The notes below the pieces were generated by a model that ran no database searches, was not told the origin of the DNA, and worked only from the letters and a program-made list of their open reading frames with translations. Of a DNA stretch of 64,000 nucleotides, positions 36,591 through 45,984 are shown piece after piece (the first letter of the stretch is position 1; every line of letters begins with the position of its first letter). Source of the DNA: Selenobaculum gibii (GTDB taxonomy: Bacteria; Bacillota; Negativicutes; ICN-92133); assembly GCF_030273445.1 (NCBI RefSeq), contig NZ_CP120678.1, positions 2,581,501 to 2,645,500 of the forward strand. Direction: 5' to 3'. Both the position numbers and the translations under genes were made by a program.

Positions 36591-37997
36591 TTCTTGGAGA
36601 ATTCCTGCATCATATAAGGATTGAATACATGCAAATGTTATTTCCGGCTTAATTTCTTGATCAATAAGTAACGTTGCTATCTCACGACTTGTATACATCG
36701 CTTCATCAATCAACTCACCAACCAATTGATATACTGGCTGATTTAATTCAATATCATCTAAAAATGTCCATTTATATTTTGCCATACTTTCTAAACAAAA
36801 ACCGCTTTTTTGCTTAGAATAACGATAATAAGGCTTAAAAGTAATAATTTTCGTCCGATCAACTTCTACTGGCATATAGATTTTAATCATTTGCCGGATT
36901 TTTTCTTCAAAATCTACAGCATCGCTAAATTCAGTTTCAGCTAAAACAATATTTCCTTCTGGATGTTGATAGTCTATATTACAAGGAGTCGTTAATCGTA
37001 TTCTCTTTTCTGGCATATTAACGACAAATCCAGAACACTCAATCGCAGATTTCACCATCAATGAATCCATTTTTACATATTCAGCTTTTTTCGTCTGATC
37101 ATCATAGATTACAATATCCTTTAATTTTTTTGCTTGAGGAAAATCTAAGACTAAATCAACATATAATAACTCCTCTGGACTAAAAGCATCCATTAAGCGA
37201 TGAAAATCTGCTAAACTGTGTACAAAAAATTGATGCATCGTCGGCAACATCGCTGCATTTTTCAGAAATAGTTTTGTTTGTTCAACGTCTTGCAATGCTA
37301 AAGAAGTCGCAACTTGTGGAATATATTGATAAATCTTCTGATAGATATCTGCAAACGCTTTATACTCTATATTATCCAAAGGATCAGTTGCAAAATAACA
37401 ATGATTTACCGTTTTCCCGAATAAATTATATGTACTATGTAAAATACTTTGCCATAGAGCAATATTTTCTTGATTTAGTTGAAAAATACGCGTTAGAGGC
37501 TTATTTTCTGAACGAAAACGAAAAGAATCGGTCACCGTTCGTCCTGTCGTCAATTCAAAAGCAATTGGGTGATGAATAATTGAACGGCTTCGATTCCCAA
37601 ATTCACCTTTGCAGCGATTTATTTGCCGATTTCGCCACGCTTCAAATGCCTTATTTTTTACCCTACCTAATTCATTTTGCACAATCATACGCAAATTGCG
37701 ACGTTCGATTAAATAAGCTCTATACCTCCGCATTATCATTGGCAAGCTCATATCATCCAACAAATAAAACTCCGGAGTAAATAGATATTGCAATTCATCC
37801 GCATTAAACGGTACACGATATTGATTTAGTAAAGCCTGTGGTTTTTCACCGTATGTATTACGAAATTTTTCATCTGCCAAATACCGCTCTAAAAACCTTT
37901 TAACATATGCAACCTGGTGGATATGCACAGCATCGTGAAGCCTAGCCGATATCAATTCGGCGATCGCATTTGATTTTACCTTTCCCTTTCTATCCAT
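36582..37997 (-). CDS. Radical-SAM RiPP epimerase (PoyD-like) homologue lacking the cluster cysteines
   Basis: The 471-residue protein follows the layout of the radical-SAM RiPP amino-acid epimerase family: an N-terminal FLERYLADEKFRNTYGEKPQ segment, HHPIAFELTTG before the cluster site, CYFATDPLDNIEYKAFADIY, ATSLALQDVEQTKLFL, MDAFSPEELLYVDLVLD, ECSGFVVNMPEKRIRLTTPC and a C-terminal PqqD-like winged region (INQPVYQLVGELIDEA-type). Where family members have CxxxCxxC this protein has R153-T-V-T-D157-S-F-R160, the same spacing with all three cysteines gone. It cannot hold the usual [4Fe-4S] cluster and is likely a pseudoenzyme, perhaps a scaffold or peptide binder. Family assignment is from motif memory. 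No intact radical-SAM maturase or precursor peptide was recognised beside it. Confidence 0.7.
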   Translation of the reverse strand: MDRKGKVKSNAIAELISARLHDAVHIHQVAYVKRFLERYLADEKFRNTYGEKPQALLNQYRVPFNADELQYLFTPEFYLLDDMSLPMIMRRYRAYLIERRNLRMIVQNELGRVKNKAFEAWRNRQINRCKGEFGNRSRSIIHHPIAFELTTGRTVTDSFRFRSENKPLTRIFQLNQENIALWQSILHSTYNLFGKTVNHCYFATDPLDNIEYKAFADIYQKIYQYIPQVATSLALQDVEQTKLFLKNAAMLPTMHQFFVHSLADFHRLMDAFSPEELLYVDLVLDFPQAKKLKDIVIYDDQTKKAEYVKMDSLMVKSAIECSGFVVNMPEKRIRLTTPCNIDYQHPEGNIVLAETEFSDAVDFEEKIRQMIKIYMPVEVDRTKIITFKPYYRYSKQKSGFCLESMAKYKWTFLDDIELNQPVYQLVGELIDEAMYTSREIATLLIDQEIKPEITFACIQSLYDAGILQERK

Positions 37998-38381
37998 AAG
38001 TTAAATTTCACCTCCATTTACAAAATCCTAAATTTCACTTAATCTATAAGCAGATATATAATCACGATTTACAAATTGCGTCATTTCAGCTAAAAAAACA
38101 GAAATGATGCTCTCCCGCGTGCATCAAATAAACAATAGTTTAGCCGAATAATCTTGCTGTACTTTTCTCTTTTATCTTGACAAAATCCTGCATAATAAAT
38201 GAGATAATTATAAAGTAGACTGATTCAGATGGAGTTTTTACTTCATCTGAATCCTAACCGCCCTTATACAGAGGCTAATCTGCTCGCTTGTCCCCCTGTG
38301 GAGTTGGAGTCCTAGCACAGATTAGCCTTCGGATAAACTCTTCAAATGTATCTATAAAAACAAAGAGGGTGAGGATGAATA
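37998..38381. other. Gene-free spacer upstream of the nitrilase gene
   Basis: Holds the repeat described separately and TTGACA at 38178-38183 with a GATAAT 20 bases further, a weak rightward promoter. No gene seen. Confidence 0.45.
38210..38338. repeat. Dispersed intergenic repeat, copy B (full, two hairpins)
   Basis: Hairpin 1: GATTCAGATG and CATCTGAATC around GAGTTTTTACTT. Hairpin 2: GGCTAATCTG and CAGATTAGCC across about 36 bases. Copy A is at 24918-25012. Here it lies in the probable 5' untranslated region of the nitrilase gene. Confidence 0.7.
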
Positions 38382-39164
38382 ATGAAAGTATCGCTCCTAC
38401 AAATGCAAATAAAGCTCGGTGATTTCACCTCAAATCAGGCCACTATACATCGCTTAATAGAAAAGAGTATGGAAAATAAGCCTGATATCATCGCATTACC
38501 GGAAATGTGGAATGTAGGTTTTTTCCCCCGTCCTTTAAATGAATATGCTGACCCAAACGGAGAGAAATGTCAATCTTTTTTAAGCAATTTAGCCAAACAA
38601 TATAATGTAAATATCGTCGGTGGATCAATTGCTAGAATTACTGACAAGCAATTGTACAATACGAATTATACCTTTGACCGTTCTGGTAACTTAGTGGCTT
38701 CTTATGATAAAATCCATCTTTTTTCTCCCGCAAAGGAAGATAAACTTTTTACCGCTGGAAATAAATACGTTGTCTTTGAACTAGATGGTATAAGATGCGC
38801 CGTTATCATTTGTTACGATCTTCGCTTTTGTGAATTAGTCCGCTCACTTACAGTGCAAAATGTAGATTTACTTTTCATTCCCGCAGCTTGGCCTATCGAG
38901 CGAAAAATGCATTGGGAAATTTTAAGTCAAGCGCGCGCTATTGAAAATCAATGCTTTGTTGCTGCAATTAACGGCTCAGGAAGATTTCATAAATTTCATC
39001 TCTGCGGCAATTCTATGCTCATTAATCCGTGGGGAAAAATCCTTGAAAAAGCAACGGAGGCAGAGTCAATAATTGTCGCCGAGTTAAATTTGCAATTATT
39101 ACAAGAAATCCGTTCTAGCATTAATGTTTTTCATGACCGTCGTCCTGACCTTTATTTTAAATAA
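38382..39164 (+). CDS. Nitrilase-family C-N hydrolase (omega-amidase-like)
   Basis: The 260-residue enzyme has the Glu-Lys-Cys catalytic triad: ALPEMWNVGFF (Glu), YDKIHLFSP (Lys) and VIICYDLRFCELVR (Cys), with NCxVAA-like NQCFVAAINGSG after it. Most relatives of this length are omega-amidases or carbamoylputrescine-type amidases acting on small cytoplasmic amides. GAGGGTGAGGATG lies just before the ATG. fosX follows 37 bases later on the same strand. Confidence 0.9.
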   Translation: MKVSLLQMQIKLGDFTSNQATIHRLIEKSMENKPDIIALPEMWNVGFFPRPLNEYADPNGEKCQSFLSNLAKQYNVNIVGGSIARITDKQLYNTNYTFDRSGNLVASYDKIHLFSPAKEDKLFTAGNKYVVFELDGIRCAVIICYDLRFCELVRSLTVQNVDLLFIPAAWPIERKMHWEILSQARAIENQCFVAAINGSGRFHKFHLCGNSMLINPWGKILEKATEAESIIVAELNLQLLQEIRSSINVFHDRRPDLYFK

Positions 39165-39201
39165 AAATGCATTCCCATATTTTATATAGAAGGTGATTTA
39201 A

Positions 39202-39618
39202 ATGATTACAGGCATTAGTCATATTACTTTTATCGTAAAAAATCTCGACCGGACTGCTAATCTTTTTAAAAAAGTTTTTGATGCAAAAGAAATCTATACC
39301 AGCGAAGAAAAAAAACATTCGCTATATAAAGAAAAATTTTTTCTTATCGGGAATCAATGGATTGCAATTATGGAAAGTGAGGCGATTGTTCACCGGACCT
39401 ATCACCATATTGCTTTCAAAATAGAGGAACAAGACATAGATATCTACCTCAAAAAAATTAAAAATCTTAACTTGGAGTTAAAACCGCCTAGACAACGTAT
39501 TTCAGGCGAAGGATATTCAATTTATTTTTATGATTATGACAATAATCTGTTTGAACTGCATACAGGAACATTGTCCCAAAGGTTAACATCATATGAACAG
39601 GCAGATAATGAAGTATAA
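39202..39618 (+). CDS. fosX: Fosfomycin hydrolase FosX
   Basis: The 138-residue VOC-fold metalloenzyme closely follows FosX: GISHITFIVKNLDRT (His7 metal ligand), EEIYTS-like EIYTSEEKKHSL, KEKFFLIGNQWIAIME, RTYHHIAFKI (second His), and SGEGYSIYFYDYDNNLFELH (Glu ligand plus the FosX-type water-activating Glu). It opens the epoxide of fosfomycin with water and Mn2+. It is transcribed with the nitrilase gene and ends in a terminator that overlaps its stop codon. Confidence 0.93.
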   Translation: MITGISHITFIVKNLDRTANLFKKVFDAKEIYTSEEKKHSLYKEKFFLIGNQWIAIMESEAIVHRTYHHIAFKIEEQDIDIYLKKIKNLNLELKPPRQRISGEGYSIYFYDYDNNLFELHTGTLSQRLTSYEQADNEV

Positions 39619-39636
39619 CTTCATTATCTGCCTGTT
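39596..39636 (+). terminator. Terminator overlapping the fosX stop
   Basis: AACAGGCAGATAATGAAGT pairs with ACTTCATTATCTGCCTGTT around a 3-base loop. The left arm encodes the last residues of FosX. Confidence 0.88.
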
Positions 39637-39697
39637 TACTCTATGTAATAATCCGCCCTAGACTCTCATCTTTCAGTGAGAGCTGAGATCAGGGTAG

Positions 39698-40098
39698 TCA
39701 AAATAACTGCGAATAGTAGTTAGATGGATCTAAAGCTCTGCCTGAAACAAAGCTTACAAGTTCTCCAAAGTTTTGATAAAAATAGGTAACTGCTAAACCG
39801 ATATAACCGCCACCAATAATACCTACCGCTCTAGGTAATTCTTTTAAAGCAAACATTGTATTACTAAAATAAACAAATTTGCTTTCTTTTATCTTTGACC
39901 AATCTGCAGACTTCGTTGGGTATCCCCACTTCCCTTCTTTTGTTATTACTAAATACGCTTTTTTAAGCTTAGCCAACACTTTTCTAATGCGTACAAGATG
40001 TGTGCAGACATTCTCAGCAAACGATTCACTGGATTGACTCGTTTGCTTATGATTTAAAAAACCAATGCATGAACAGCAACTGTAAATTCACTCGTCAT
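39698..40098 (-). pseudogene. Composite remnant: Rrf2-type regulator fused to an oxidoreductase fragment
   Basis: The minus-strand ATG at 40096-40098 starts MTSEFTVAVHALVF and hits a stop. Adding one T to the run TTTTTT near 40060 restores LNHKQTSQSSESFAENVC and IRKVLAKLKKAYLVITKEGK, the wHTH of Rrf2-family (YwnA-like) repressors. The frame then runs into LKELPRAVGIIGGGYIGLAV, the NAD-binding motif of class-I pyridine nucleotide-disulfide oxidoreductases, and ends after GRALDPSNYYSQLF. Neither protein is complete, so this is a deletion fusion of two decayed genes. Confidence 0.65.
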
Positions 40099-40122
40099 CT
40101 TCTTCAATTATTTCCCATTCTT

Positions 40123-40554
40123 TTATTTTTCTTGGTATGCATCAGACTCCGTTTCATATTGCCATGTATCGATGCCCCCAAAATCATATACATGCTTATA
40201 CCCCATAGCAATTAGTTTTTCCGATGCTTCTCGACTACGATTTCCACTACGGCAATAAACTAAAACTGTATCCGATTTTTTTATCCCTTCAATTTCTTTA
40301 TTTGTAATTGTTTCATTTGAAATAAGGATCGCGCCTGGAATATGCTTTATCTTATATTCTGCAGGGGTCCGCACATCCAAAATTATCACACTTCTATTTT
40401 CATCTATGATTTTTTTTGCTTCATCACCTGAAATTCGCACACAAGTCCCTCCCTCTTCATTATTTACGTTATTTTGCGTATTTGCATTAGCACAGCCTGC
40501 CAATATAAGCGCTAAGAATACAATCATTGAAATTAATAACAATATTTTATTCAT
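40123..40554 (-). CDS. Rhodanese-like lipoprotein
   Basis: The product (143 residues from ATG 40554) starts with a lipoprotein signal LLLISMIVFLALILAGC, so it is anchored on the outer face of the inner membrane. One rhodanese domain follows: ISGDEAKKIIDENRSVIILDVRTPAEYKIKHIPGA and the active-site loop VYCRSGNRS, with a catalytic Cys. AAAGGAGA precedes three ATG codons in a row, and the third has the best spacing. It probably transfers sulfane sulfur or senses it in the periplasm. Confidence 0.88.
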   Translation of the reverse strand: MNKILLLISMIVFLALILAGCANANTQNNVNNEEGGTCVRISGDEAKKIIDENRSVIILDVRTPAEYKIKHIPGAILISNETITNKEIEGIKKSDTVLVYCRSGNRSREASEKLIAMGYKHVYDFGGIDTWQYETESDAYQEK

Positions 40555-40639
40555 CATCATTCTCCTTTATTTTCATACCGTAATTATATTTATTACAGTA
40601 TGAAGTATCAAGAAAAAATTTGCTACAAAACCAAATTTT

Positions 40640-40669
40640 TTGACAGTCTTTTTCTACCTGTAGTATGAT
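40640..40669 (+). promoter_or_regulatory. Promoter of purC
   Basis: TTGACA (40640-40645), 18-base spacer, TATGAT (40664-40669), 41 bases before the ATG. Confidence 0.8.
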
Positions 40670-40710
40670 GTAATTAGGTAACAAAATTACATAACATCTA
40701 GGAGGCAAAA

Positions 40711-41394
40711 ATGGACTTAGTTTATACAGGGAAAACAAAAAACGTTTACAAACTCGAAGATGGTAACTACTTATTAAAATTTAAAGACGACGTAACTGGT
40801 ACAGATGGTGTATTTGATCCAGGTGCAAATACTGTAGGTTTATCTATCGAAGGCGCTGGTCGTGCAGGTTTAAGTTTAACAAAGTACTTTTTTGAAATTA
40901 TAAATGCCAAAGGGATTCCAACACATTACCTCTCTGCGGATATTGAAAATGCAACGATGACAGTAAAACCAGCAACCGTCTTTGGTCAAGGATTAGAAGT
41001 TATCTGCCGTTATCGCGCAGTCGGTAGTTTTTTACGCCGTTATGGAAAGTACGCTCAAGATGGACAAGAATTAGATGCTTTTGTTGAAGTTACATTAAAA
41101 GACGACGATCGCGAAGATCCACCAATTACTAAAGATGCATTAGCTATGCTTAACATCTTAAGCGAATCCGAATATGAAATATTAAAAGATTTAACAAAGA
41201 AAATTGGCAATATTGTAAAAGAAACGCTTGCCGAAAAAGGCATCGAACTTTATGATATCAAATTTGAATTCGGGCGTGTTGGCGCAGACAATCATATCGC
41301 TTTAATTGATGAAATTTCCGGCGGGAATATGCGTGCATTTAAGAATGGCGAATATATCGAACCATTAGTATTAGAAAAATTAATCTTAGCTTAA
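40711..41394 (+). CDS. purC: SAICAR synthetase
   Basis: The 227-residue enzyme condenses CAIR with aspartate in purine synthesis. Motifs: [14 protein letters not shown] (ATP loop), [40 protein letters not shown], and [15 protein letters not shown]. It is alone here rather than in a pur operon. AGGAGGC lies 7-8 bases before the ATG, and a strong terminator follows. Confidence 0.96.
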   Translation: MDLVYTGKTKNVYKLEDGNYLLKFKDDVTGTDGVFDPGANTVGLSIEGAGRAGLSLTKYFFEIINAKGIPTHYLSADIENATMTVKPATVFGQGLEVICRYRAVGSFLRRYGKYAQDGQELDAFVEVTLKDDDREDPPITKDALAMLNILSESEYEILKDLTKKIGNIVKETLAEKGIELYDIKFEFGRVGADNHIALIDEISGGNMRAFKNGEYIEPLVLEKLILA

Positions 41395-41404
41395 TATATC
41401 CGGC

Positions 41405-41455
41405 AAAAAAAGAGCTATTCATTGAAAATCACTTTCAATGAATAGCTCTTTTTCC
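41405..41455. terminator. Bidirectional terminator between purC and the CDF gene
   Basis: AAAGAGCTATTCATTGAAA pairs perfectly with TTTCAATGAATAGCTCTTT around 5 bases, with T-rich flanks on both strands. Confidence 0.93.
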
Positions 41456-41457
41456 AT

Positions 41458-42357
41458 TTACTTTAACGATCTATTTGGCACATCTCCATAAGGTTCCGCA
41501 TGAATAGTCACATCACACATCGTACCTAGAGATTGTTTAATTTTATTCTCCAATTGATCACAGATCTCATGTACCTCATGCAAGGGCATCTCGCGGTCAA
41601 GCAGAATATGCACATCTAAAATTCTATATGCACCTGACCTACGCGTTCTCAATTGATGAAATCCTCGAATCTCAGGCTGGGCTTGAAAAATATCAGATAA
41701 TATCCTCTCATCCTCTGACGGCAGGCTCATATCAGTAAGTTCCTTTGCACTTGCAACCGTCATGTCATAACCAGCTTTAAAAATAATCGTTGCCACAATA
41801 ATTGCGATAACAGGGTCAATCCATAACCAGCCCGTAACTTTTATCGCTACTAATCCAAAAAGAACTCCAATCGAAGTCCAAATATCCGCTTGCAAATGCA
41901 ATCCATCTGCTTCTAAAGCTTGAGAATGTGTAAGTCTCGCTACATGCATCAATCGTTTAGAAACAAAATAGTTTACAACAATCGAGATTCCCATAATGAT
42001 AATCCCATATTCGAGATATTCTGGCTCTGTTAAATGTTTCATTTTCTGTGCAGCCTCATAAACAATCCAAATTGCTGCAAAAACAATTAACAGCGCTTCT
42101 ATTGCACTGGATAAATTTTCATATTTACCATGCCCATATGCATGCTCCTTATCTGGTGGCTCAACCGCCTTTTTGACCGCATAAAATGCTATGATAGCTG
42201 CAACTAAATCAATCCCCGAATGTGCTGCTTCTGAGATAAGGCTGACTGCACCAGTATATAAACCTACAATTAATTTCAAAATGACAAGCGTTGTATTTGA
42301 AATAATAGACAACCATGCCGTACGTCTTTTCAATGCATTGCTGCTTTCCTCTGTCAT
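41458..42357 (-). CDS. Cation diffusion facilitator (Zn/Fe/Mn efflux)
   Basis: The 299-residue protein has six membrane helices and a cytoplasmic C-domain. Metal-site residues are visible: SEAAHSGIDLVAAI (HxxxD, helix 2), and EADGLHLQADIWTS (HxxxD, helix 5); KEHAYGHGKYENLS matches the conserved GHGKxE loop. The C-domain has RTRRSGAYRILDVHILLD and TIHAEPYGD. It exports divalent metal from the cytoplasm. It follows the chemoreceptor gene's terminator. Confidence 0.9.
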   Translation of the reverse strand: MTEESSNALKRRTAWLSIISNTTLVILKLIVGLYTGAVSLISEAAHSGIDLVAAIIAFYAVKKAVEPPDKEHAYGHGKYENLSSAIEALLIVFAAIWIVYEAAQKMKHLTEPEYLEYGIIIMGISIVVNYFVSKRLMHVARLTHSQALEADGLHLQADIWTSIGVLFGLVAIKVTGWLWIDPVIAIIVATIIFKAGYDMTVASAKELTDMSLPSEDERILSDIFQAQPEIRGFHQLRTRRSGAYRILDVHILLDREMPLHEVHEICDQLENKIKQSLGTMCDVTIHAEPYGDVPNRSLK

Positions 42358-42440
42358 CGATAAACTCGCCTCCCAAATCCCTCTTCATGTATATAATGAA
42401 CCCGTCAACGTAAAAGTGTCAAAACTTCGCTATACCAAAA

Positions 42441-42471
42441 AACCTGTGGAACTATAAAAGCCCCACAGGTT
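42441..42471 (-). terminator. Terminator after the chemoreceptor gene
   Basis: AACCTGTGG pairs with CCACAGGTT around 13 bases, with TTTTTT on the minus strand (counting two stem bases). Confidence 0.75.
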
Positions 42472-42567
42472 ATTATTCCTGCTGCATAATGCCCAGTATA
42501 CAATGTATACCTGATTATTTTTATATTAACATATGTATTTCAAATTATCTAGTCTATTAGGCGGAAA

Positions 42568-44049
42568 TCATTCGAAAATTCTAGTTCCTTCTGCTGTAAG
42601 TTTCGTAATTTTTTCATCTATACGCTGTAAAAGTCCAAGCATAGATTGAGACAAGGTATCTGCCCGTGCATACAACGATTTCGCCTCATTAAGATTTTTT
42701 TCTTTAATTGCATCAATTAGTCGATCACCGAGAGAGTGGAATTGATCGTGTATTTCATCAATCTGCTTCCATTCGTCCGCCAATATTGGGATCTCAATTT
42801 CAATCGCATGATAAAAATGCCCAAATGCACATTTATGTGAATCCGTTTGTATTGGTGCCAGTTTCATTTCATCAACCATCGTTTTCACTTTAGCTAACCA
42901 TCCAATATGTGCTTGCCGCGCTTTTTTAATAACCTCTTGCAATTCTTGATTTGTAATCGCATGACGACCTTCGCGTAATCCTTTAAACAGGTTTTCTGTT
43001 ATCCCAGATAATTGAGCATCAATCTGTCTAATATTTTCTGCATAATCCGCACTTTCCACTGCATCATTATGGAACAAACGCGTCATTTCGCTAAAGCGTT
43101 CCGCATCCACACTTGAAGTTTCCATTGCTTTATTGATTTCGTCTGCTGCTGAGCGTATTCCTTGCATAGATTCATTGACATCCCTTACACTGACGATTAC
43201 ACCATTTAGCATATCAATATTCTCGCCAACAGTTTCTGATACCATATCAATCTTGTCACTCATATGATTTGTTGATTCTAGCGTTCTGTCCATGCTTATT
43301 TTACCGGCACGTGCTGCCATATGAATATTTTCCACAAAGCTTCTCATTCCATCCAAATTGTGTTTCGTATCATCAGACAATTTACGAATTTCTTCCGCAA
43401 CTACAGAGAAACCTTTTCCTTGTTCACCTACACGAGCCGCTTCAATCGCCGCATTCAAAGCCAATAAATTTGTTTGGTTGGCAATCTCCTGGACGCTGTC
43501 AACAATCTTACCTACCTCAGCACTCAAATTAACTAACTGCTCAATTTTTTCATTCATCATTCCCGTATCTTTGACTACAGCCTCTTTTAAATCGCCCACT
43601 TCCACCAATAAATTTTTACTGTTATTATTCTTATCTGCCAATACTTTGGATCCGTCAGCTACCTTATCTAATGTAGTAGCAGTTGAATCAATGGTTTCAT
43701 TTACCTGATTCATCGTCGCTGTAGTCTCTTCAACAATTGCAAGATTATTTTCGCTCAGAGAAGCTAGTTCCTCAGCAAACTCCATCAATTGTTTCGACAT
43801 AAAACTCATTTCCACATCAAAACTGCTTGTCAAGCTTGCAATATTTAGTATTTCCTTTGCCGCATCTGCCATTCTTTTTTCATTGGCTACCAATCGATCA
43901 AATTGTGCAATCACCTTATTATGCATTGTATGATTCGTTGTCGGACTTTTGACTGATTCACCTTTAATCGATCGATCAACGTAATCCAAAATACAGCCCA
44001 TTTCCTGACAAGACGATGTCTGTTGTTTCTTAAAAAACATAAAATCCAT
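42568..44049 (-). CDS. Soluble methyl-accepting chemotaxis protein with C-terminal CZB domain
   Basis: The 493-residue protein has no membrane segment. A helical N-terminus is followed by an MCP signalling hairpin with [44 protein letters not shown]-type tip (about 185-230), then a C-terminal chemoreceptor zinc-binding domain: [19 protein letters not shown] and [11 protein letters not shown] supply the His/Cys zinc ligands. CZB domains sense zinc or oxidants such as HOCl. Near the start are SSCQEMGC cysteines that could also be redox-active. No che genes are adjacent. Confidence 0.9.
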   Translation of the reverse strand: MDFMFFKKQQTSSCQEMGCILDYVDRSIKGESVKSPTTNHTMHNKVIAQFDRLVANEKRMADAAKEILNIASLTSSFDVEMSFMSKQLMEFAEELASLSENNLAIVEETTATMNQVNETIDSTATTLDKVADGSKVLADKNNNSKNLLVEVGDLKEAVVKDTGMMNEKIEQLVNLSAEVGKIVDSVQEIANQTNLLALNAAIEAARVGEQGKGFSVVAEEIRKLSDDTKHNLDGMRSFVENIHMAARAGKISMDRTLESTNHMSDKIDMVSETVGENIDMLNGVIVSVRDVNESMQGIRSAADEINKAMETSSVDAERFSEMTRLFHNDAVESADYAENIRQIDAQLSGITENLFKGLREGRHAITNQELQEVIKKARQAHIGWLAKVKTMVDEMKLAPIQTDSHKCAFGHFYHAIEIEIPILADEWKQIDEIHDQFHSLGDRLIDAIKEKNLNEAKSLYARADTLSQSMLGLLQRIDEKITKLTAEGTRIFE

Positions 44050-44129
44050 CCCTTCTATTAAAAATTAAGCTATCTATTTATATTTAATATCATTTATCCT
44101 ATTATTTATCTCATTATATATTGATTCAT

Positions 44130-44149
44130 GATAAATATCTATATTTATC
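44130..44149. promoter_or_regulatory. Operator-like dyad upstream of the chemoreceptor gene
   Basis: GATAAATAT-CT-ATATTTATC, 9-bp arms, 80 bases before the gene start in an AT-rich promoter region. Confidence 0.4.
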
Positions 44150-44184
44150 AACCATCATTAACAAATATATTTGACAAAATCATA

Positions 44185-45855
44185 TCAGATTTTAATTTTT
44201 TCTTCATCAATAAACTGATATAACCGATAGCCACCACTTAAATTATAGACTTCAAAACCGTGTTGCATCAATATCCTCGCTGCAAGATAACCTCGAAGCC
44301 CAATTGCACATGCCACATATACCGGCTTTGAACTATCTAATAGGGGCAAGGATTCGCGCAATTCATCGAGCGGAATATTTATAAAACCAGAAATATTCCC
44401 ATTATTATATTCTTCAATAGTTCGAACATCTAATAAGGTAACATCTTTACGTTTTTGCAAATCCGCAATATCATGCCAATGAAAAATATGCATTTTATCC
44501 GTCAAAATATTTTCAATCACAAATCCAGCCACATTTACAGCATCTTTCGCTGAACCAAACGGTGGTGCATAGCATAACTCTAATCTTGTTAAATCATAAG
44601 CCGTCATTTGCGCACGAATTGCCGTTGCAAAAATATCACAACGTTTATCTACACCACCATAACCCACAATCTGAACCCCTAAGATTTTCCCCGTACTTTT
44701 TTCATAAATAGTCTTAAGCGACATATCCATTGCATTTGGATAATACCTTGCATGATTTTCTGAATGTGTAAATGATTTTTCGTAATTTAGCTGTAATCTT
44801 TTGGCTGTTTTTTCATTAATACCTGTAGTTGCAACAGTTAAATCAAAAACTTTTAGAATCGAGGATCCTTGTGTTCCCTGATAAGAACGATCGAATCCAC
44901 AAATTACATCGGCAACAATCCTCCCCTGTTTATTCGCCGGCCCTGCAAGTGGAACGAATGTTGGCTGTTTTGTAACAAAATCAATAACTTCTATCGCATC
45001 TCCAATTGCAAAAATATCAGGAATAGATGTCTGCATTTTTCCATTGACAACAATTGCACCACGCTCATTTAATTCAATCCCTGCTTTTCTCGCAATATCA
45101 CTCTCAGGTCGAACCCCAATTGCCATAATCACCATATCGGTTTTTATCACACCATTCTTTAAATCAACAACAACATGATTCTCCGCTTCATGAATCGCCT
45201 GTAAAGCGTTTCCTAAATAAAGTTTTATTCCCTTACTGCGCAAATGAGCATGAACTTCACACGCCATATCATAATCAAGCGGTGCCAGAACCTGATTTCC
45301 CGCTTCAATTAATGCAACTTGGACACCTGCTTTATGAAGGTTTTCAACCATTTCTAGCCCAATAAATCCTCCACCTATCACAACTGCATGCGCTGGTTTT
45401 TTTTGCTCAATATACGTTTTCATCTTCAAGGTATCAGGTATATTCCGTAACGTAAAAATCTTTTTTGAATCAAGCCCCGCTATCTTAGGCTTTATCGGTT
45501 CTGCTCCCATAGATAAAACCAATTGATCATAACTTTCTTGATAGACTTCATCTGTTTGGAGATTGCGAACAGTAATCATTTTATCTTCTTGATGAATTTC
45601 TATTACTTCATGGTAATTTCGAACATCTATATTAAATCTATTTCTAAAGCGCTGTGGCGTTTGCACCAAAAGCGATGACCTGTTTTTTATTTCCCCGCCA
45701 ATATAATACGGCAGTCCACAATTTGCAAACGAAATATGCTCGCCTCGCTCGAATAAAATAATCTCGGCCTGCTCATTTAAACGACGTAATCGTGCAGCAG
45801 TTGAAGCTCCTCCAGCCACCCCACCAATAATCAATACTTTCTGCTTTTTATTCAT
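44185..45855 (-). CDS. CoA-disulfide reductase with C-terminal rhodanese domain
   Basis: The 556-residue flavoprotein starts KVLIIGGVAGGASTAARLRR (FAD), has the active-site FANCGLPYYIGGE with the single redox Cys near 43, a second dinucleotide loop AVVIGGGFIGLEMVENL, and IFAIGDAIEV. From about 455 a rhodanese domain follows (KRKDVTLLDVRTIEEYNNG, YVACAIGLRGYLAARIL with the active Cys). Such CoADR-Rhd fusions reduce CoA disulfides, persulfides or polysulfide. The start at 45855 follows GGGAGTGC; seven upstream codons are discarded. Sulfur-transfer links it to the rhodanese lipoprotein 4 kb away. Confidence 0.9.
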   Translation of the reverse strand: MNKKQKVLIIGGVAGGASTAARLRRLNEQAEIILFERGEHISFANCGLPYYIGGEIKNRSSLLVQTPQRFRNRFNIDVRNYHEVIEIHQEDKMITVRNLQTDEVYQESYDQLVLSMGAEPIKPKIAGLDSKKIFTLRNIPDTLKMKTYIEQKKPAHAVVIGGGFIGLEMVENLHKAGVQVALIEAGNQVLAPLDYDMACEVHAHLRSKGIKLYLGNALQAIHEAENHVVVDLKNGVIKTDMVIMAIGVRPESDIARKAGIELNERGAIVVNGKMQTSIPDIFAIGDAIEVIDFVTKQPTFVPLAGPANKQGRIVADVICGFDRSYQGTQGSSILKVFDLTVATTGINEKTAKRLQLNYEKSFTHSENHARYYPNAMDMSLKTIYEKSTGKILGVQIVGYGGVDKRCDIFATAIRAQMTAYDLTRLELCYAPPFGSAKDAVNVAGFVIENILTDKMHIFHWHDIADLQKRKDVTLLDVRTIEEYNNGNISGFINIPLDELRESLPLLDSSKPVYVACAIGLRGYLAARILMQHGFEVYNLSGGYRLYQFIDEEKIKI

Positions 45856-45984
45856 AATAAGCACTCCCTTTATCACAAAGTTAAGAAGATTTTCTCACTT
45901 ATCCTTTAAAAATTTATCCCTAAATTACGCTTATTATATATTAAAACACTTTTTTTATCGGTGATAAAGTCACACTTATTAAGT

